In this document: in pieces, positions 43,017 through 56,037 of the stretch
How the letters are laid out: each line of letters opens with the position of its first letter
Numbering within the stretch: the first letter of the stretch is position 1
Source: Sipunculus nudus
Taxonomy: Eukaryota > Annelida > Sipuncula > Golfingiida > Sipunculidae
Length of the DNA stretch: 64,000 bases
Assembly (NCBI GenBank): GCA_026874595.1
Contig: CM049312.1
Coordinates: 49,047,429 to 49,111,428 of the forward strand
Direction of reading: 5' to 3'
Program-made: the position numbers and the translations under genes
The notes under the pieces: model-generated
Told to the model about the DNA's origin: nothing
The model's input: only the letters and a program-made list of their open reading frames with translations
Databases searched by the model: none

Positions 43017-45230
43017 AGCTCAGCTGACTGTAAGTCAGCTGAGCTATAGTAATCAGGCAGCATCCATCGTCCGTCTGTCCATCTGTCTGTCTGTCTGTTA
43101 CAATGGCACATTTTGACACTATTGGACCTTGAAACCTATAACTGAATATCCAGACATGTCCATAAAAAAAATCTCCTTGGAAACCTGAATTTAGGTCACT
43201 GTGACCTATATCCTCTGAGCAGTGGGTCTTGTAAATACCCCCCAGAATAATTGAAAATATGATACAAAACCTCGCTTTCTTGACAATTTATGCATGGATT
43301 GCTCTGAATTTTGGCTATGATATTGCCCATGACCAGGGTTGTTGGTTCCTGAAAATTTGTGTCCTGAAACTTCACGTGTATATTGATTATGACTGTTTTC
43401 TTCAGTTCCTTTAAGACCAGTGGCTCCACCTGTATTTTTCAATTTTTACGAATTTTTTCCTTTATATTGAGAATGCCAAATTATATTCAAACTATTAAAT
43501 TTTCAACTGTGGTTTCATCTAGTGTCCTCAAACCGTGCGTGTTATTAGGGCCCTGTTTGAGTAGCCGGATGCCCTATAGTAATCACCCTGTCTGTGTGTT
43601 TGTATGTCTGTTTGTTTGTACATTGGTCATTATTATTTCCTGGTGATAACTCAAGTGTGGATTGACATATGGAATTCAAACTTGACCTATATAAGACCTA
43701 CCTCTATCGCAAAAACTCTGTAGGTGAAGGGTCATGAGGTCAAAGGTCAAGGTCACCCAACCCACATATTTAGAAAGATTGTGGATGCATTTAAAGCCAA
43801 ACTTTTCATCCCAAACCTTCCATCTTGCACATATAGCTGACCTGCCTAAAGGGGAAATTCTGATAGGTATTGGGGTCACAAGGTAAAAGGTCAAGGTCAC
43901 AGGTGCCATCTGTCTGCATATTTGTTTCTGGAGCATAAATGTAGTTTGGAATGACATTTTGGTTTCAAATTTGACTTGTATATATGACCCACCATCAAAG
44001 GCTCTATTGATTTTGGAGTCACAGGACAAGGGACCGACCCACTTATTTATAAAGATTGTGGATGCATTTTAAATCATATTTTTCATTCCAAACCTTCCAT
44101 TTAACACATATAGGTGACCTGCAATTTGGAGATGAGCTTAGTTGATTTGGGGGTCACTCGTTCAAAGGTCAAGGTCACAGTGGCCATCTGTCTATATATT
44201 TGTTTCTGAGTGATAACTTCATTCTTTGGATTAGCGTATTGGTTTCAAACTTGATTTTTAAATGGCCAACCAATAAAGTATGACCCCTTTTTATTTTGGA
44301 GTCATGAGGTCAAAGGTCAAGGTCACAGGGCAGAAGGCATTATTCAGTATTATGTAAATTACAGTCTGAATCAAGATTTTGGCTGGACCACATCATGATC
44401 AGGGTTTGGACTGGCCAAATTCTTGATTGGAATTTTGTCTGGACTTTATAAAAATATTCTCATAATCAATTTCAGCTGAGCACTGTGACCCACAGGTCCA
44501 TTATTTATAATAGGCGAACTATTTGGTAATTTTACCCTTGGCAGTACTGATGTTGAGCATAACATTAATATACCCATTTGAGACAGATGACAACCATAAC
44601 ATTAAATTCATAATCACTTATTATTGAAGATAAATAAAACAAGTGACCCATTGATCATGTAGCTCAGCTGAGTCACATGACAACTGTTTGCCATATTTAA
44701 GAAGAACATACTTTCAAATTTTGTTTATATGTTTCAGGAGACCAGGAATATGACTGCATGAAGTGCATTACTTGTAGTTCAGGACAAAATATACGACTGA
44801 TGAGAAAAATACTCCGATATGACTGATAACTGTCTGACTTAAAACAGTCATTTACCTCACGGTCATGGTCACTGTTTTCTGAACTGATTCCAAAGATTCC
44901 AAAGATAATTCCAAAGACTAGACCTTAAATATCAAGATCAAGGTCATCTACTTTCAAAATAATTCAAGAACTTGGTTGAAACAATGTGTGTATCAATTTA
45001 AAAAAAAACAAGTTATGACAAGTTCAGAAGTTATTGGCTTAACAAAAATGCTAAATTTCTGCAGAGTTGACTTTGAACATCAAGGTCTAGGTCACAACTC
45101 ATCTGAGATATAGGATAAAACATCAAATTTGAGGAAAAACTATGCAACACTTCAAACACTTAAACAAATGTCCTGACAATGGCTAAAGAGTGATCACTTT
45201 ATAGCTCGTATGACTTTTAGTCAGCTGAGC
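43017..45230. mobile_element. AGCTCAGCTGACT-ended repeat with AGGTCA units
   Basis: Begins AGCTCAGCTGACT and ends AGTCAGCTGAGC, a 12-bp terminal inverted repeat, with its own small hairpin (gctgactgtaagtcagc) at the left end. The interior has AGGTCAAAGGTCAAGGTCA-type units near 43735, 43880, 44163 and 44308 and prose-like repeats similar to 33300-33960. No transposase. A fragment with the same right end lies at 55860-56037. Confidence 0.65.
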
Positions 45231-47364
45231 CAAAAAAAATCATTGATTCATAAACCATGAAGTTTATTTTATGACTTTGATTTTTTTTTAATATAAAATA
45301 TTTTCACTTATTCTTTATAATAATATACATATATATATTAATTCAAGATTGTTAACTTAGTGTATATATTATAAGTTGTTTTCTCCATTATATCCACAGA
45401 AAATAATTCAGTAAATATTTGTACATGTGCATTTTGCAAAATGTAATCTTTATTATGGGGAAAGAGTACAATTTAAGCCTTTAGTAAGTATTTATTTGTG
45501 CATCCCATATCAGGTGTAAATGAGAGGCATTTTAGCTTGGCTGGTTTTCTGTCTTTTATACTAGTATGTATAAAATACAATCTCAATTATCACTGTGATC
45601 TCATTTGTAAAACTGTGAATTCAGTATATTTTATACAATACAGAAAGAGCAAATAAAAAAACAAGGGTATTATTTTTAAAGTTTATGCCTAACTATTTTG
45701 GAACAAAAAAACAGAACAGAGTATATATATACCGGTAGGTGTTTCTGTAGTTTTTTTTTATATTTTAATTTTAAATGAGAATATATGTGGGTAGATGTCA
45801 TTGGGCCAACTGCATACTTATGAACAGAATCCACAAGTCCTGGGGTATGGAACCCCCCAACCCCCCCCCCCCCCCCCCTTTAAAAAAAACCCTGTTCTGT
45901 TCTAGTTGTACTGGCTTGAATATGTGTACATGTAAGGGTAGTACATGTTATTATGTAAGATATTCAATAATATTACTTTTATACAACATATTCAGAATAT
46001 GCATAATGTAACAATCAATCCTTATAGTATATACAGTGATATACTACATACAATGTCAAATACTGTACATAGGCCCCTACATATGTATAAAATCATAGTT
46101 TATATGCAATCATTCTCATGACAAAGACCTCATGGCACAGGCTTCATACACAGAATCTCAAAACAGATTCACACAAAGCCAAAACTGGGTCTTCACACAG
46201 GCCTCACGTGATATGAAGGATCAACATCTCTTCTCAGATCCACACATATTTAATTAGCACTGAATCCAGGCTAATTTCATGTAATCTATCTATAGGAAAA
46301 TAATTAAACTAGACTTACCAGGTAATCCACAGATAAATTTAGACTTCTTTAGCAACGGTGGGAGATGCTCACTCTGATGTTATGTACAGTCAACTGGAAA
46401 GCTGCTGGGTTGGCGGGAAACACTGACAGCACTCAAAACTGGTATGCAGTACCCCGCTATACAGCCTGTACAGCTGTATCAGGTCAACGCAGGTCAAGTG
46501 GTATGGCCGGTTCAGATGTACCGAGTGACAATGGACACAGAAAACCGTGTATATATATCAGGATCACTATCACTGTATCAGTGCAAACATGTGAAACAGA
46601 GATACACCAGTATAACTTAGTAGAGGTTCCTTATAGATCCAACTTCCCAGAGAACAAGCATTTTGTATAAATCATGTTATTATTAGGGAGCCTATCATAG
46701 GATACATATTGATATTAATAATTTTCATATAGTAGCCACCTACAGATTATAACGGATTATTAATTTTATGATTTTGGTGTATCCATGTGACAAGGCTTGT
46801 ATAGAGTAAATAGTACACTTTACAGAAGAAGGAGAAAATTATTTTGTATTCAGAGTGCAAATTCAAGACAAAAAACATGGCATCACACACATATATCTTT
46901 AATAGAATAAAAGTGGGGATCTCAATACTTACAGACTCTCGCTGCTTGTTTGGGCTCCAGTGCCACTTTGTCGCCTCACATGATGTTGTGGTGGCTGTAC
47001 GCCGCAGCTTAAAATGTGATACAATTTGTAACGCCCTCAGTTCGTCGTATTTCCTCAGTATAGTGGCCTTCTTGATTTTTTTAGTTGAATTATCTTTGTG
47101 ACATAACAGTTTATTATTAAAACGCAGTTTGGGATGGATGAACTAGTCTTGTTCAGTTAATAGAAAAAAAATAGGGAAATTGGTCAATAATTTGTACATT
47201 CATGTATAAAAATCGATACAGAGTTTACGACGGCCAGTTTACTGAATCATCTGCATGGAGCTGTGGTGGGCGGTGGGCCTGCAAGCCCTGTTCCCGTCAG
47301 GCAGTACTTGTACAAAAGTTTGGTGTGGACAGCCAGATGCCCAACTGATATCTCAACACAACTG
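45231..47364. other. AT-rich intergenic sequence
   Basis: Poly(C) at 45861-45878. Short ORFs (45775-46011, 46365-46670, 46844-47101) show no recognisable domain, no splice context and no repeat copy in the window. Nothing further supported. Confidence 0.45.
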
Positions 47365-47445
47365 AGGTGTTGCACAGACACATGTTTGTGTTCGTGAGCT
47401 CAACACAAGTGTTTGTGTTGGATTTCAACACGTGTTTTTACAGTG
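47365..47445. repeat. Short ACACAAG/CACGTG motif cluster
   Basis: Contains tttgtgtt, caacacaagtgtttgtgttg, caacacgtg and ends tttttacagtg, the same border as the palindrome-arm clusters at 2245 and 30785. Confidence 0.5.
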
Positions 47446-48330
47446 TTGTTGCAAAACATTCTGAAATGATGTTGTTCAATATATACTTACGTCTGATATA
47501 TTTGTTTATATTAGCTTGATTTTTTCCCACCTTGCAATTGTTTACAATTCTGAGGGGTAAAGATTAACCTCATTTGATATATTTGATTAAATTTCTGATG
47601 GGTATATTTTTACCAGATTTTTTTATATAGTATTGTTTATTTTGTCTTTCTGGGGGTTTTTCTTTTTCAATGATTGACAACAGATAGATCCTATCTTAAA
47701 GCTGATTTCAGTGATATTTTAAATAAAAAGGACTTTGCTTATTTTCTGACTGGGTGACCCTGATGAACCTTGATATTGCTTAAATGTGCGTTTGTGTTTG
47801 AATTGTATATTTCACGGCTATTTTCATTTGCCTGAACTTTCCTTTATTTGTTGTAAGCTTTGTATTTCCACTGATCATATAATATACTTCAAAATTAACA
47901 GTTAATTTTGCAACCAGTCTCCTGTACAGGTCATTTTAAACTTTCCAGCTGTTTTAGTAAGAAAGTGGACTGATTGGATTTCAAAAATATTAATTTAGTG
48001 GAAATCATTAATTTATTAATTGTTAATTTAAATTGATAAAAGTGTATTTAAAAAGTAGAAAATTCATGATTTCTTTTTTTAGAAAAGTTGATTTTTTACC
48101 AACCCTTCCAGAAAGTGTTGAGGATATCCTGCAGATACAGAAAATACTTTAGTTCACTTGACATAGTAGAAGGGCACATATAATTCCTATATATTCATTT
48201 CATCATTTGTAAAATTTATATGGAAAAAATGGCGCCTTTCATTTTTAAAATTTTGAATTATATTTATTTTTATTTTCCCTCCTCCTCCCCACCACTTTTC
48301 ATGTCTTCGTCCGAGAAACTTTTTATTAAA
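47446..48330. repeat. Dispersed repeat, partner of 54790-55660
   Basis: Direct match with substitutions and indels, for example aacattctgaaatgatgtt, gattgacaacagatagatcctatcttaaag and ctttttattaaatatgtaagg. No coding role seen. It links the 47-kb and 54-kb regions as copies of one repeat, whose upstream part (the promoter-like block) is present only at 54140-54790. Confidence 0.75.
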
Positions 48331-48830
48331 TATGTAAGGCCTAAATTATACGTACCCAAACCTCGGACAGACTACTTAAAGAAATAATTTTTATGGCGAG
48401 GTCCTATTTTGTGGAACAAATTAAATGAATCTCAAAGAAACTGCTCCTCCTTACAGGTCTTTAAAAAAGTATCATGTAATAAATCTCTGTGCTTTATAGG
48501 TGTCATATAATGCATGCTATTTCATACTCTGTTATATTTCATATTTATGTCACACTCATGATTGCCTTGTATATTACGTTGCATGTAATAGTTTTATATT
48601 CATGTTTAATATCAAATCTTGCTGTAGATTACGTTACATGTCATATTAATATATTTTCATGTTTAATACCAGATCTTGCTGCATAATTTTATCTTAGTCA
48701 CTTTTATTAATTCTGATTGCATTTTACTTTTTTTACATTGTATTAACTGTGTAGCCCTGTGGCAGATTAGACAATCTTGTCAGAACGGGCTACCCTGTAT
48801 AAATGTGTTTTAATAATAAAAAAATTATAA
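48331..48830 (+). mobile_element. LINE 3'-end fragment (Jockey/CR1-like)
   Basis: The plus strand encodes YVPKPRTDYLKK, a stop, then FLWRGPILWNKLNESQRN and SSLQVFKKV, the usual C-terminus of Jockey/CR1-like ORF2 (R-G-P-x-L-W-N motif). AT-rich 3' untranslated sequence with taataataaaaaaattataataataaaaat follows, resembling a LINE tail. Only the last approximately 50 codons remain. Confidence 0.65.
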
Positions 48831-48875
48831 TAATAAAAATATGTCGCAGCACTGACAGCAGGCATCCCAGATAGC

Positions 48876-50309
48876 ACGCAAACAAGGGACCCATGTGGGA
48901 CCAATATGTACAAACCAATGGGTCCCATATGGGCTAACCCAGTGGGCACCCATGACTTTTTGCTCCCGGGTCCAATGTTGGCTAGGACGTGGGGCCAACA
49001 TGGGTATACATGTGGGCCCATGGAGGGTACCAGGTGGGGCCTGTATATGGGGCCCACGAATGGCTACCAATGGGCTAAACAGGGGCAGACACAAGGGTCC
49101 TTGGAGGGTTTGTCACTACATGCAAACAAGGGACCCTTGAGGTACATGTCCATGGGCCCCATATGGGCTAACCCCATGGGCACCCGTGACTTTTTGCTCC
49201 CGGGTCCAATGTTGGCTAGGACGTGGGGCCAATATGGGTACACATGTGGGCCCATGGAGGGTACCAGGCGGGGTCTGTATATGGGACCCACGACTGGCTA
49301 CCAATGGGCTAAACAGGGGCAGACACATGGGTCCTTGGAGGGTTTGTCACTACATGCAAACAAGGGACCCTTGTGGTACATGTCAATGGGCCCCATATGG
49401 GCTAACCCCGTGGGCACCCGTGACTTTTTGCTCCCGGGTCCAATGTTGGCTAGGACGTGGGGCCAACATGGGTTCACATATGGGCCCATGGAGGGTACCA
49501 GGCGGGGTCTGTATATGGGGCCCACGAATGGCTACCAATGGGCTAAACAAGGGAAAACACATGGGTCCTTGGATGGTTTGTCACTACATGCAAACAAGGG
49601 ACCCTTGTGGTACATGTCCATGGGCCCCATATGGGCTAACCCCGTGGGCACCCGTGACTTTTTGCTCCCGGGTCCAATGTTGGCTAGGACGTGGGGCCAA
49701 TATGGGTACACATGTGGGCCCATGGAGGGTACCAGGCGGGGTCTGTATATGGGACCCACGACTGGCTACCAATGGGCTAAACAGGGGCAGACACATGGGT
49801 CCTTGGAGGGTTTGTCACTACATGCAAACAAGGGACCCTTGTGGTACATGTCAATGGGCCCCATATGGGCTAACCCCGTGGGCACCCGTGACTTTTTGCT
49901 CCCGGGTCCAATGTTGGCTAGGACGTGGGGCCAACATGGGTTCACATATGGGCCCATGGAGGGTACCAGGCGGGGTCTGTATATGGGGCCCACGAATGGC
50001 TACCAATGGGCTAAACAAGGGAAAACACATGGGTCCTTGGATGGTTTGTCACTACATGCAAACAAGGGACCCTTGTGGTACATGTCCATGGGCCCCATAT
50101 GGGCTAACCCCGTGGGCACTCGTGACTTTTTGCTCCCGGGTCCAATGTTGGCTAGGACGTTGGGCCAACATGTGTACACATGTGGGCCCATGGAGGGTAA
50201 CAGGCGGGGTCTGTATATGGGGCCCAAGAATTGCTACCAATGGGCTAAACAGGAGCAGACACAAGGGTCCTTGGAGTGTTTATCACTGCATGCAAACGGA
50301 GTTGATATA
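48876..50309 (+). repeat. 234-bp minisatellite, six units, multi-frame open
   Basis: Units start at 48906, 49140, 49374, 49608, 49842 and 50076 (MGPIWANP at each start in one frame). 234 bp is 78 codons, so an ORF of 475 codons runs through, a second plus frame is open for 374 codons, and minus frames are open unit by unit. Units 2 and 4, and units 3 and 5, are almost identical, while 2 and 3 differ, so the array is a duplicated 468-bp dimer. The sequence is rich in GGGCCC and CCCGGG. No signal peptide or codon bias argues for a real protein; similar GP-rich ORFs are, from memory, common repeats in bivalve genomes. Confidence 0.85.
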
Positions 50310-50388
50310 AATAAAGTTGGATTAAATCAATAAAGGATTATTTAAATTGATTTTTTTAAAATCATATATAAGTGAATTTTTACCAGCC

Positions 50389-50697
50389 CTAGATAATACA
50401 ATATGTGTTTTGGACAATTTTTCTTTGTTCTTGAAAGCATGAGCATGATTTATTCGTTGCAGAATAATATGTACAAACTTGCCACTTTATCTTACATGAA
50501 TGGTACAACTGGTCACAAAAACTAACACAAGGCATTCTCCATGGCAAGGATGGTGGCGTGCGGTAATCTGTTAGGGGGGAGGAAACAGGGGGACCTGGAC
50601 AGGCCACTACAACTCGCTCTCATAGCCACTCGGGATTGAACCCGGGTCACCAGGTGCCAGCAGGGAACGCTTACCGTTTTACCACTTTTCTGTTTTC
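50389..50697 (-). mobile_element. tRNA-derived SINE
   Basis: On the minus strand the head reads gtggtaaaacggtaagcgttccc...cccgggttcaatcccgagtgg, giving an A-box-like region and a clear B box (GGTTCAATCC) at tRNA spacing (about 50695-50625). This continues into non-tRNA body sequence and an AATAAAT-containing AT-rich end near 50450. It lacks a full cloverleaf, so it is a SINE head and not a functional tRNA. Confidence 0.6.
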
Positions 50698-51639
50698 ACT
50701 GTGTAATACAGTGGTGTTCCGATTAATCGATTGATGACTTGTCTATTTGTCCAAATTAATTAATCGATTGCATTATGCATAATCGGGTAATATGATTATG
50801 CATGCATATGCAAAGAATCCTGCCAGAGATATGCGAACACAAAATAACAATGTATAGCGAACAGCATCACAACAGAACCTTGCGGCAGCCAACAATCGTC
50901 CGTCGGCAAGTTCGACTTGGCTACTGGTGAATGGATTGTTTCATTATGAATAGTGATGTACAAGTCAGACTATTTACTAGGGTCAATATTTATGGTACTA
51001 GTATACAGTAGATTACACGGTAATATAGAAAGTACATAAAATAATCGATTAAATTATCGATCATCAGCCGTTTTTATTTTTTAATCATCGATTATGATTT
51101 TAAAACCATTTCCTACAACTTATATATATATACACACACACACATTTGAAAAGCTTAGAGGAAATAGCCCTGCTCACTGGTGATAATTACATATTAACTA
51201 TATATTTGTCATACTAATAATGTGTACTTTTATGGACTATATCAAAGGTGGAGGTGTCTCTCATGATCAAATAATTCTAGAAGTATCCTTATTTCAGCTA
51301 TGTGACAGTGATATGTGCATAAAATAATCATGGAACCTGTCACTTATAAAACAAGGAATAATGTGATACACATTTTATTTATTAGCTGAAATAAAATGCT
51401 CCCAAAACAAGGCATACAGGCCTAATGCGAACCTGTACAAAGTTTGGGAGTATGAATGGAGGTTTATTTTTCAAATTTAAATTGTTCCTCTTATGTCCTG
51501 CATATCTACCTTCGTCATTATGATGTCAGAAAAAAGGACGTTTCAAACCTGCATTTTAGACCTAAGACATTGTAAAACTAGGATGTATCAGTCAGGATAT
51601 TTCGGATATGTTTTCTTTTTTTTTTTTTTTTGCCAGGGA
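50698..51639. other. AT-rich sequence, possible decayed hAT-like element
   Basis: Starts cagtggtgttccgattaatcgatt near 50709, and ATCGATTA-type motifs return near 51045-51095. This is suggestive of an eroded hAT or related element, but no clean inverted ends or target duplication are seen. No ORF. Confidence 0.25.
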
Positions 51640-52790
51640 TGATTATTGGGACGGATGAACGCGCAATTTGGCAGCATGGTTTCGGACAAGAAAATTTTTA
51701 AATGTTTAGCCAAGAAATAAGCAAATCCCGATAGAATTTTTTAGATGACAAATTTTTTTGCAAAAAAAAACATGGTGATGCTAGCTCCTGCCCTTTTTGA
51801 GATAGCTATGACGCACGACGGACGACGGCACACCATCGCATAAGCTCACAGATTTGCTATAAATGCAAACCAAGTTTTTTTTCAAAGAGTTGAAAGATAT
51901 AGTTCCAATAGTTCTAATCTGGGCATTCTGCGTCTAGACGATGTGTCTAGACGTCTAGACGATGTGTCTAGAGGTGTAGATTTTCTAGACACCAAACAGA
52001 GCCAGGTCAGTTGCCATGGTGATGTCTGGACCTAACCTGGTTGAACTGAGTGACCTCCTGACTTGGCATGTTGAAACTTGGCATGTCAAATCTGTTTTCA
52101 AACACTGAAAGCCTTTTCCAATTGGCTACACTGGCAAAAGCTGCATTTACCCAATCTATTCTTATAAAACTGACAGAACCCTACCATTGAATAATTCTTG
52201 TAAAGTTTAAACCAATCAGCTTAACAGTTTCATCATAAAACTGTATAGGCTAGAAGAGTCTAAAATTACATTTTTGCTTGTAAAAAAGGTCAATGTTAGT
52301 GGCGCCACCAATACCTCAATTTAAGATATGACTTATGTGATAAAACATTTGCATAAAATTTGGTGATGCTAGCTCCAGAAGTTACTGAGATCATTTTCAT
52401 TTTAGTGTGCGTTTTTGGACAGATGACTAAGTTTAACCTCCTGTAACTCGGCCAAAAATCTCCGAACTGGAACCATTCGAACAAACTTGAGAGATTGTTC
52501 CAGGGATAATTTCTATTAAATATTGGACAATTTGCTTGGACAGTTTCGGAGATTTTTAAATCTTTTTTAGTGTTTTCCCTATAAAATCTAAGAAAATACA
52601 GTTAGAAAAAAAAATAAACAAAATCCGATAGAGTTTTTCAGGTGACTGATTATTTGCAAAAAAAAAAATGATGCTAGCTCCTGCCATTTTTGAGATAGCC
52701 CTGGTTAACGTACAGACGACGCACGACACAAGACGCACTTACGCACGACGGCGCATCATCGCATAAGCTCGCAGGTTGGCTAAAAATTGA
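51640..52790. repeat. Two related copies of a dispersed non-coding repeat
   Basis: The phrase gatgctagctcctgcc(c/a)tttttgagatagc...acgacggcgcatcatcgcataagctc occurs at about 51776-51850 and again at 52669-52770. Between them, GTCTAGAC motifs cluster at 51935-51990. No coding content. Confidence 0.55.
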
Positions 52791-54134
52791 AAATAAGCTA
52801 AATCTAAGAAAGAGAGAGAGAGGGGGGGGGGGGGTATTAAACAATGCTTATAGGAAAAGAGTTGATTAAACAAAGAAGATGGACAGATGGCACTGGTCCC
52901 TTTATGTCAGATACTGCTGAGGCAAGAACATAATATGTTTCAATTATATCCTTTTTTTATTACACTGATTTTTTTTTTCTCATTTAATAAATCCTTATAT
53001 ATTTGCTATTAAACTAATGGGCCAGTCCACAGGTGCAGGTGCTCAATGGCAAGAGGAAGGGGGTGTTACTGGTGAGAGGTGAAATTTAAGGAAAACAGTA
53101 CTTACGGGAGGAAATGTTTATTCATAATTGTAACAAATTTAAAAAAAGACAGACAGGTGGAAAAAAAAGCCAATCACTTTATTTTATCTTATGCTAAGGC
53201 AGGAAAATAATGAAAAAAATATTTGCATAAGATCCTCATTCTTTTCATCACATCAATCTTTTTTTTCAAGTTTATAAATATTTTACATTTGCAATATATC
53301 ATATATATATCTGAATATATAAGTTAATTTACAATTCTTAATAGCATCTTCATTTATCCCAAATTTTGTCCAAAAACAACACATTATACATTCACATGTA
53401 TCATTTTTTTACCACTAATAATATATATATTTTATTAATTTGCAAAACAATAATATCTGAAAATTTATCTTGATTCAGAATTTACAATTTTAAATTGCAC
53501 CTTCATTTATCCATAATTTGGCTCATATATTATCATATTACGTATCCTGTTGGGTTTAATTTTATTTTAATTTGTCAAAATTATTGAAAAGGGAATTAAT
53601 TTGTTTAGAGTATTTCATTATGTCTAGAAAACCAAATGAGCTTTACATTTCAATTTAATTTCTGTGTCAATTAAGGAAGAATTCAAACGATAGGTTTCAC
53701 ATTACATTTGGTGCCGGAGGGGGGGGGGGGGTTGATATGAAAATTAATGTACACTTGTTACAGCAGGGGATGTCCCAAGTGACCCATTACGAATCAGGTA
53801 AACAGAGAGAGATGCATTGAATGCCCTCCAGTGTGATGCAATTGAAACAATAAGAGCCTCTAAAAAATCTTTCAATAACTAGCTTAATTTTGCCATTACA
53901 CACTTAAGTCTTTCTTGCAAACCCTTCGTACGGCTGCGTTAACCAAGTTGGAACGATCATGTTAGTTAAGCTTGATTGAGCGCGGTTTGCTTCTGGATTG
54001 GCGTACAAAACAGTGTCCGATCTAGAGCACGGGAGGTTTAGGGCTATTTCCGATCGTGTATATTTTAACGCAGCTCCCCCCTCCCCATATTCATTACGTA
54101 TTATGCAAATTAAATTTATTTGATAATAGCCAGT
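52791..54134. other. AT-rich intergenic sequence
   Basis: A GA/poly(G) tract near 52810-52833 and poly(G) at about 53719-53730; otherwise low-complexity AT-rich DNA. Nothing gene-like seen. Confidence 0.5.
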
Positions 54135-54139
54135 TATTC

Positions 54140-54790
54140 TACTTGTAATGATGGACGCTTACTTTTGAAAACATTCAAAATAATATCAGCGAGGTTTGTA
54201 ATATTCTCCACAAGGTGTCCGAAAATGTCCGGCTTTTATATGGTCCTGCCGAGATCAGTTTCGGAATCAACCTCCACGGAGGGTCACGGACTATAGCGAC
54301 ATTCTTGACATCGCGTGGATAAATCCTCTACAGGCAATCCTAAGGCCGAAGGCGGAAAAAGCCGACCTATTTAAATCTCTTTGTTAAAATAGCTGCGAAC
54401 ATGTGACTATGAGGTTTTGATTTTGAAAATTCAGAATGAAATAAGCTAATTTGGATATCCGATCGCCATATACCTATGCTTGCAGCATCGCATTTGTGAG
54501 CACTGGAATTGTTGCACATGCACGGACTATTTCCCGCTATGAAACCACATGAATGAAACTGCACTCGCATGCGCGTAGTGTACTAAGAATCTCTGATTGG
54601 CTCCTTTTCTAGGGCTGCTGGGCGATCGCAGCTAATCGCATGGAAGCCCGGTAGGTCGTCTTATGCAAATAAACTCTTTAATCAAATATACACACGATGA
54701 AAATGCTAAAAATTGCGATAGGCACCTGTTTTATTTGTGGCCAATGCCGCGTTATACCGCTAATCTAAGGGCTCCGAATCGTTTGATGCA
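54140..54790. promoter_or_regulatory. Diverged third copy of promoter-like block
   Basis: Homologous to 30065-30780 in the same orientation with many substitutions. It keeps TTTCCCGC (54530-54537), GCATGCGC (54567-54574), ATTGG (54596-54600) and the octamer ATGCAAAT (54663-54670) in the same order. The ACACAAG cluster that interrupts the arm copies is absent. No gene is recognised on either side. Confidence 0.55.
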
Positions 54791-55660
54791 AAAAAAAAAC
54801 AACATTCTAAAATGATGTTCATCAGTATATACCTACGTTTGATATATTTGTTTATATTAGTTTGTTATTTTTTCTTGCATTTGTTTACATTTCTAAACTT
54901 TTAATTAATTTGATATATATAGTTAAATTCCCGACTGGTATAGTTTCACCATATTTTACATATTATGTTTTTTTTAAATGTGTTTCTGAGGGTTTTTTTC
55001 GATGATTGACAACAGATAGATCCTATCTTAAAGATGTTTTAAGTGATATTTTAAAGAAAAAGACTGTTTGCTTATTTTTCTTGATTTCTGACTGGGTGAC
55101 TCTGATGAACCCTGATATTGCTAACATGTGCGTTTGTTATTCGAATTGTATATTACATGGCTATTTTTATTTGCCTGAACTTTCCTTTACTTGTTGTTAG
55201 CTTTTTATTGCCACCGACCATATAACATACTTCAAAATTAATAGTTTAATTTGCAACAAGTGTCCTATACCGGTTATTTTAAACTTTCAAGTTGTTTAAG
55301 TAAGAAAAATAGATTGATTGGTTTTACAAAAATGTTTTAATGGACTGATTAGTTTTACAAAAATGTTTAAATTGATAAAAGTTTAAAAAGAAAAAATCTT
55401 GATTTTTTTAAAGTTTTTCACTGGCCCATCAAGAAAATAATGAGGATATCCTGTAGATACTGAGAATACTTTATTTGCACTATTCATTGTAAAAGGGAAC
55501 ATATAGTTCCTATCTATTCATGTCATCATTTGCAAAATTTATATAGAAAAATGGCGGTTTTTAATGTTTGAATTATATTTATTTTTTTATTTTTTCCCTT
55601 CTCCTTCCCATCACTGTTCATTTCTTTGTTCGAGATACTTTTTATTAAATATGTAAGGCA
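54791..55660. repeat. Dispersed repeat, partner of 47446-48330
   Basis: Continues from the promoter-like block. It contains the gattgacaacagatagatcctatctt and gaggatatcctg(t/c)agata phrases found near 47670 and 48120. The match ends after tattaaatatgtaaggc near 55657. Confidence 0.7.
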
Positions 55661-55859
55661 TATAATTAAGAAAGGGCTCACAACCTCAAGAAATTACACA
55701 ATACTGACTAATTTCTGGTATGTACATGGCAAATATATAGAGAAATATTTATATCAAATATGATCAATATCAGATCAGAAGTTTTGATGATCTTGAAAGT
55801 TAAGAACTGGCTTTAAATGGAAAATTTAATTTTTACCTAAATATTTAAAAGGAACGAAG

Positions 55860-56037
55860 TTGAGCGACCCAATTTTCGGTATGGTAGGGTTTTTTTTGGG
55901 AGGACATCTTACCATATGCCGCATTTCGGATTCATATGCCCAACGGTTACAAAAAATATACCCTACTAACGGACGGACGCCCGGATGACGGACAATGGAC
56001 ATGGCTATAGCTCAGATGACTTTTAGTCAGCTGAGCT
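55860..56037. mobile_element. Fragment of AGCTCAGCTGACT-ended repeat
   Basis: Ends agtcagctgagct, like the right end of 43017-45230, preceded by acggacggacgcccggatgacggacaatgg. The left part is missing or too diverged to place. Confidence 0.45.

Noticed and set aside
46365-46670. 101-codon ORF as a gene
   Set aside because: No recognisable domain, no splice or promoter context, and composition like its surroundings.
49064-50264. Minus-strand ORFs of 70-75 codons in the minisatellite as separate genes
   Set aside because: They recur at exact 234-bp steps and are reverse readings of a stop-poor repeat, not independent genes.
50625-50695. Functional tRNA gene on the minus strand
   Set aside because: A- and B-box-like sequence is present, but acceptor and anticodon stems do not pair convincingly, and non-tRNA sequence continues downstream as in a SINE.
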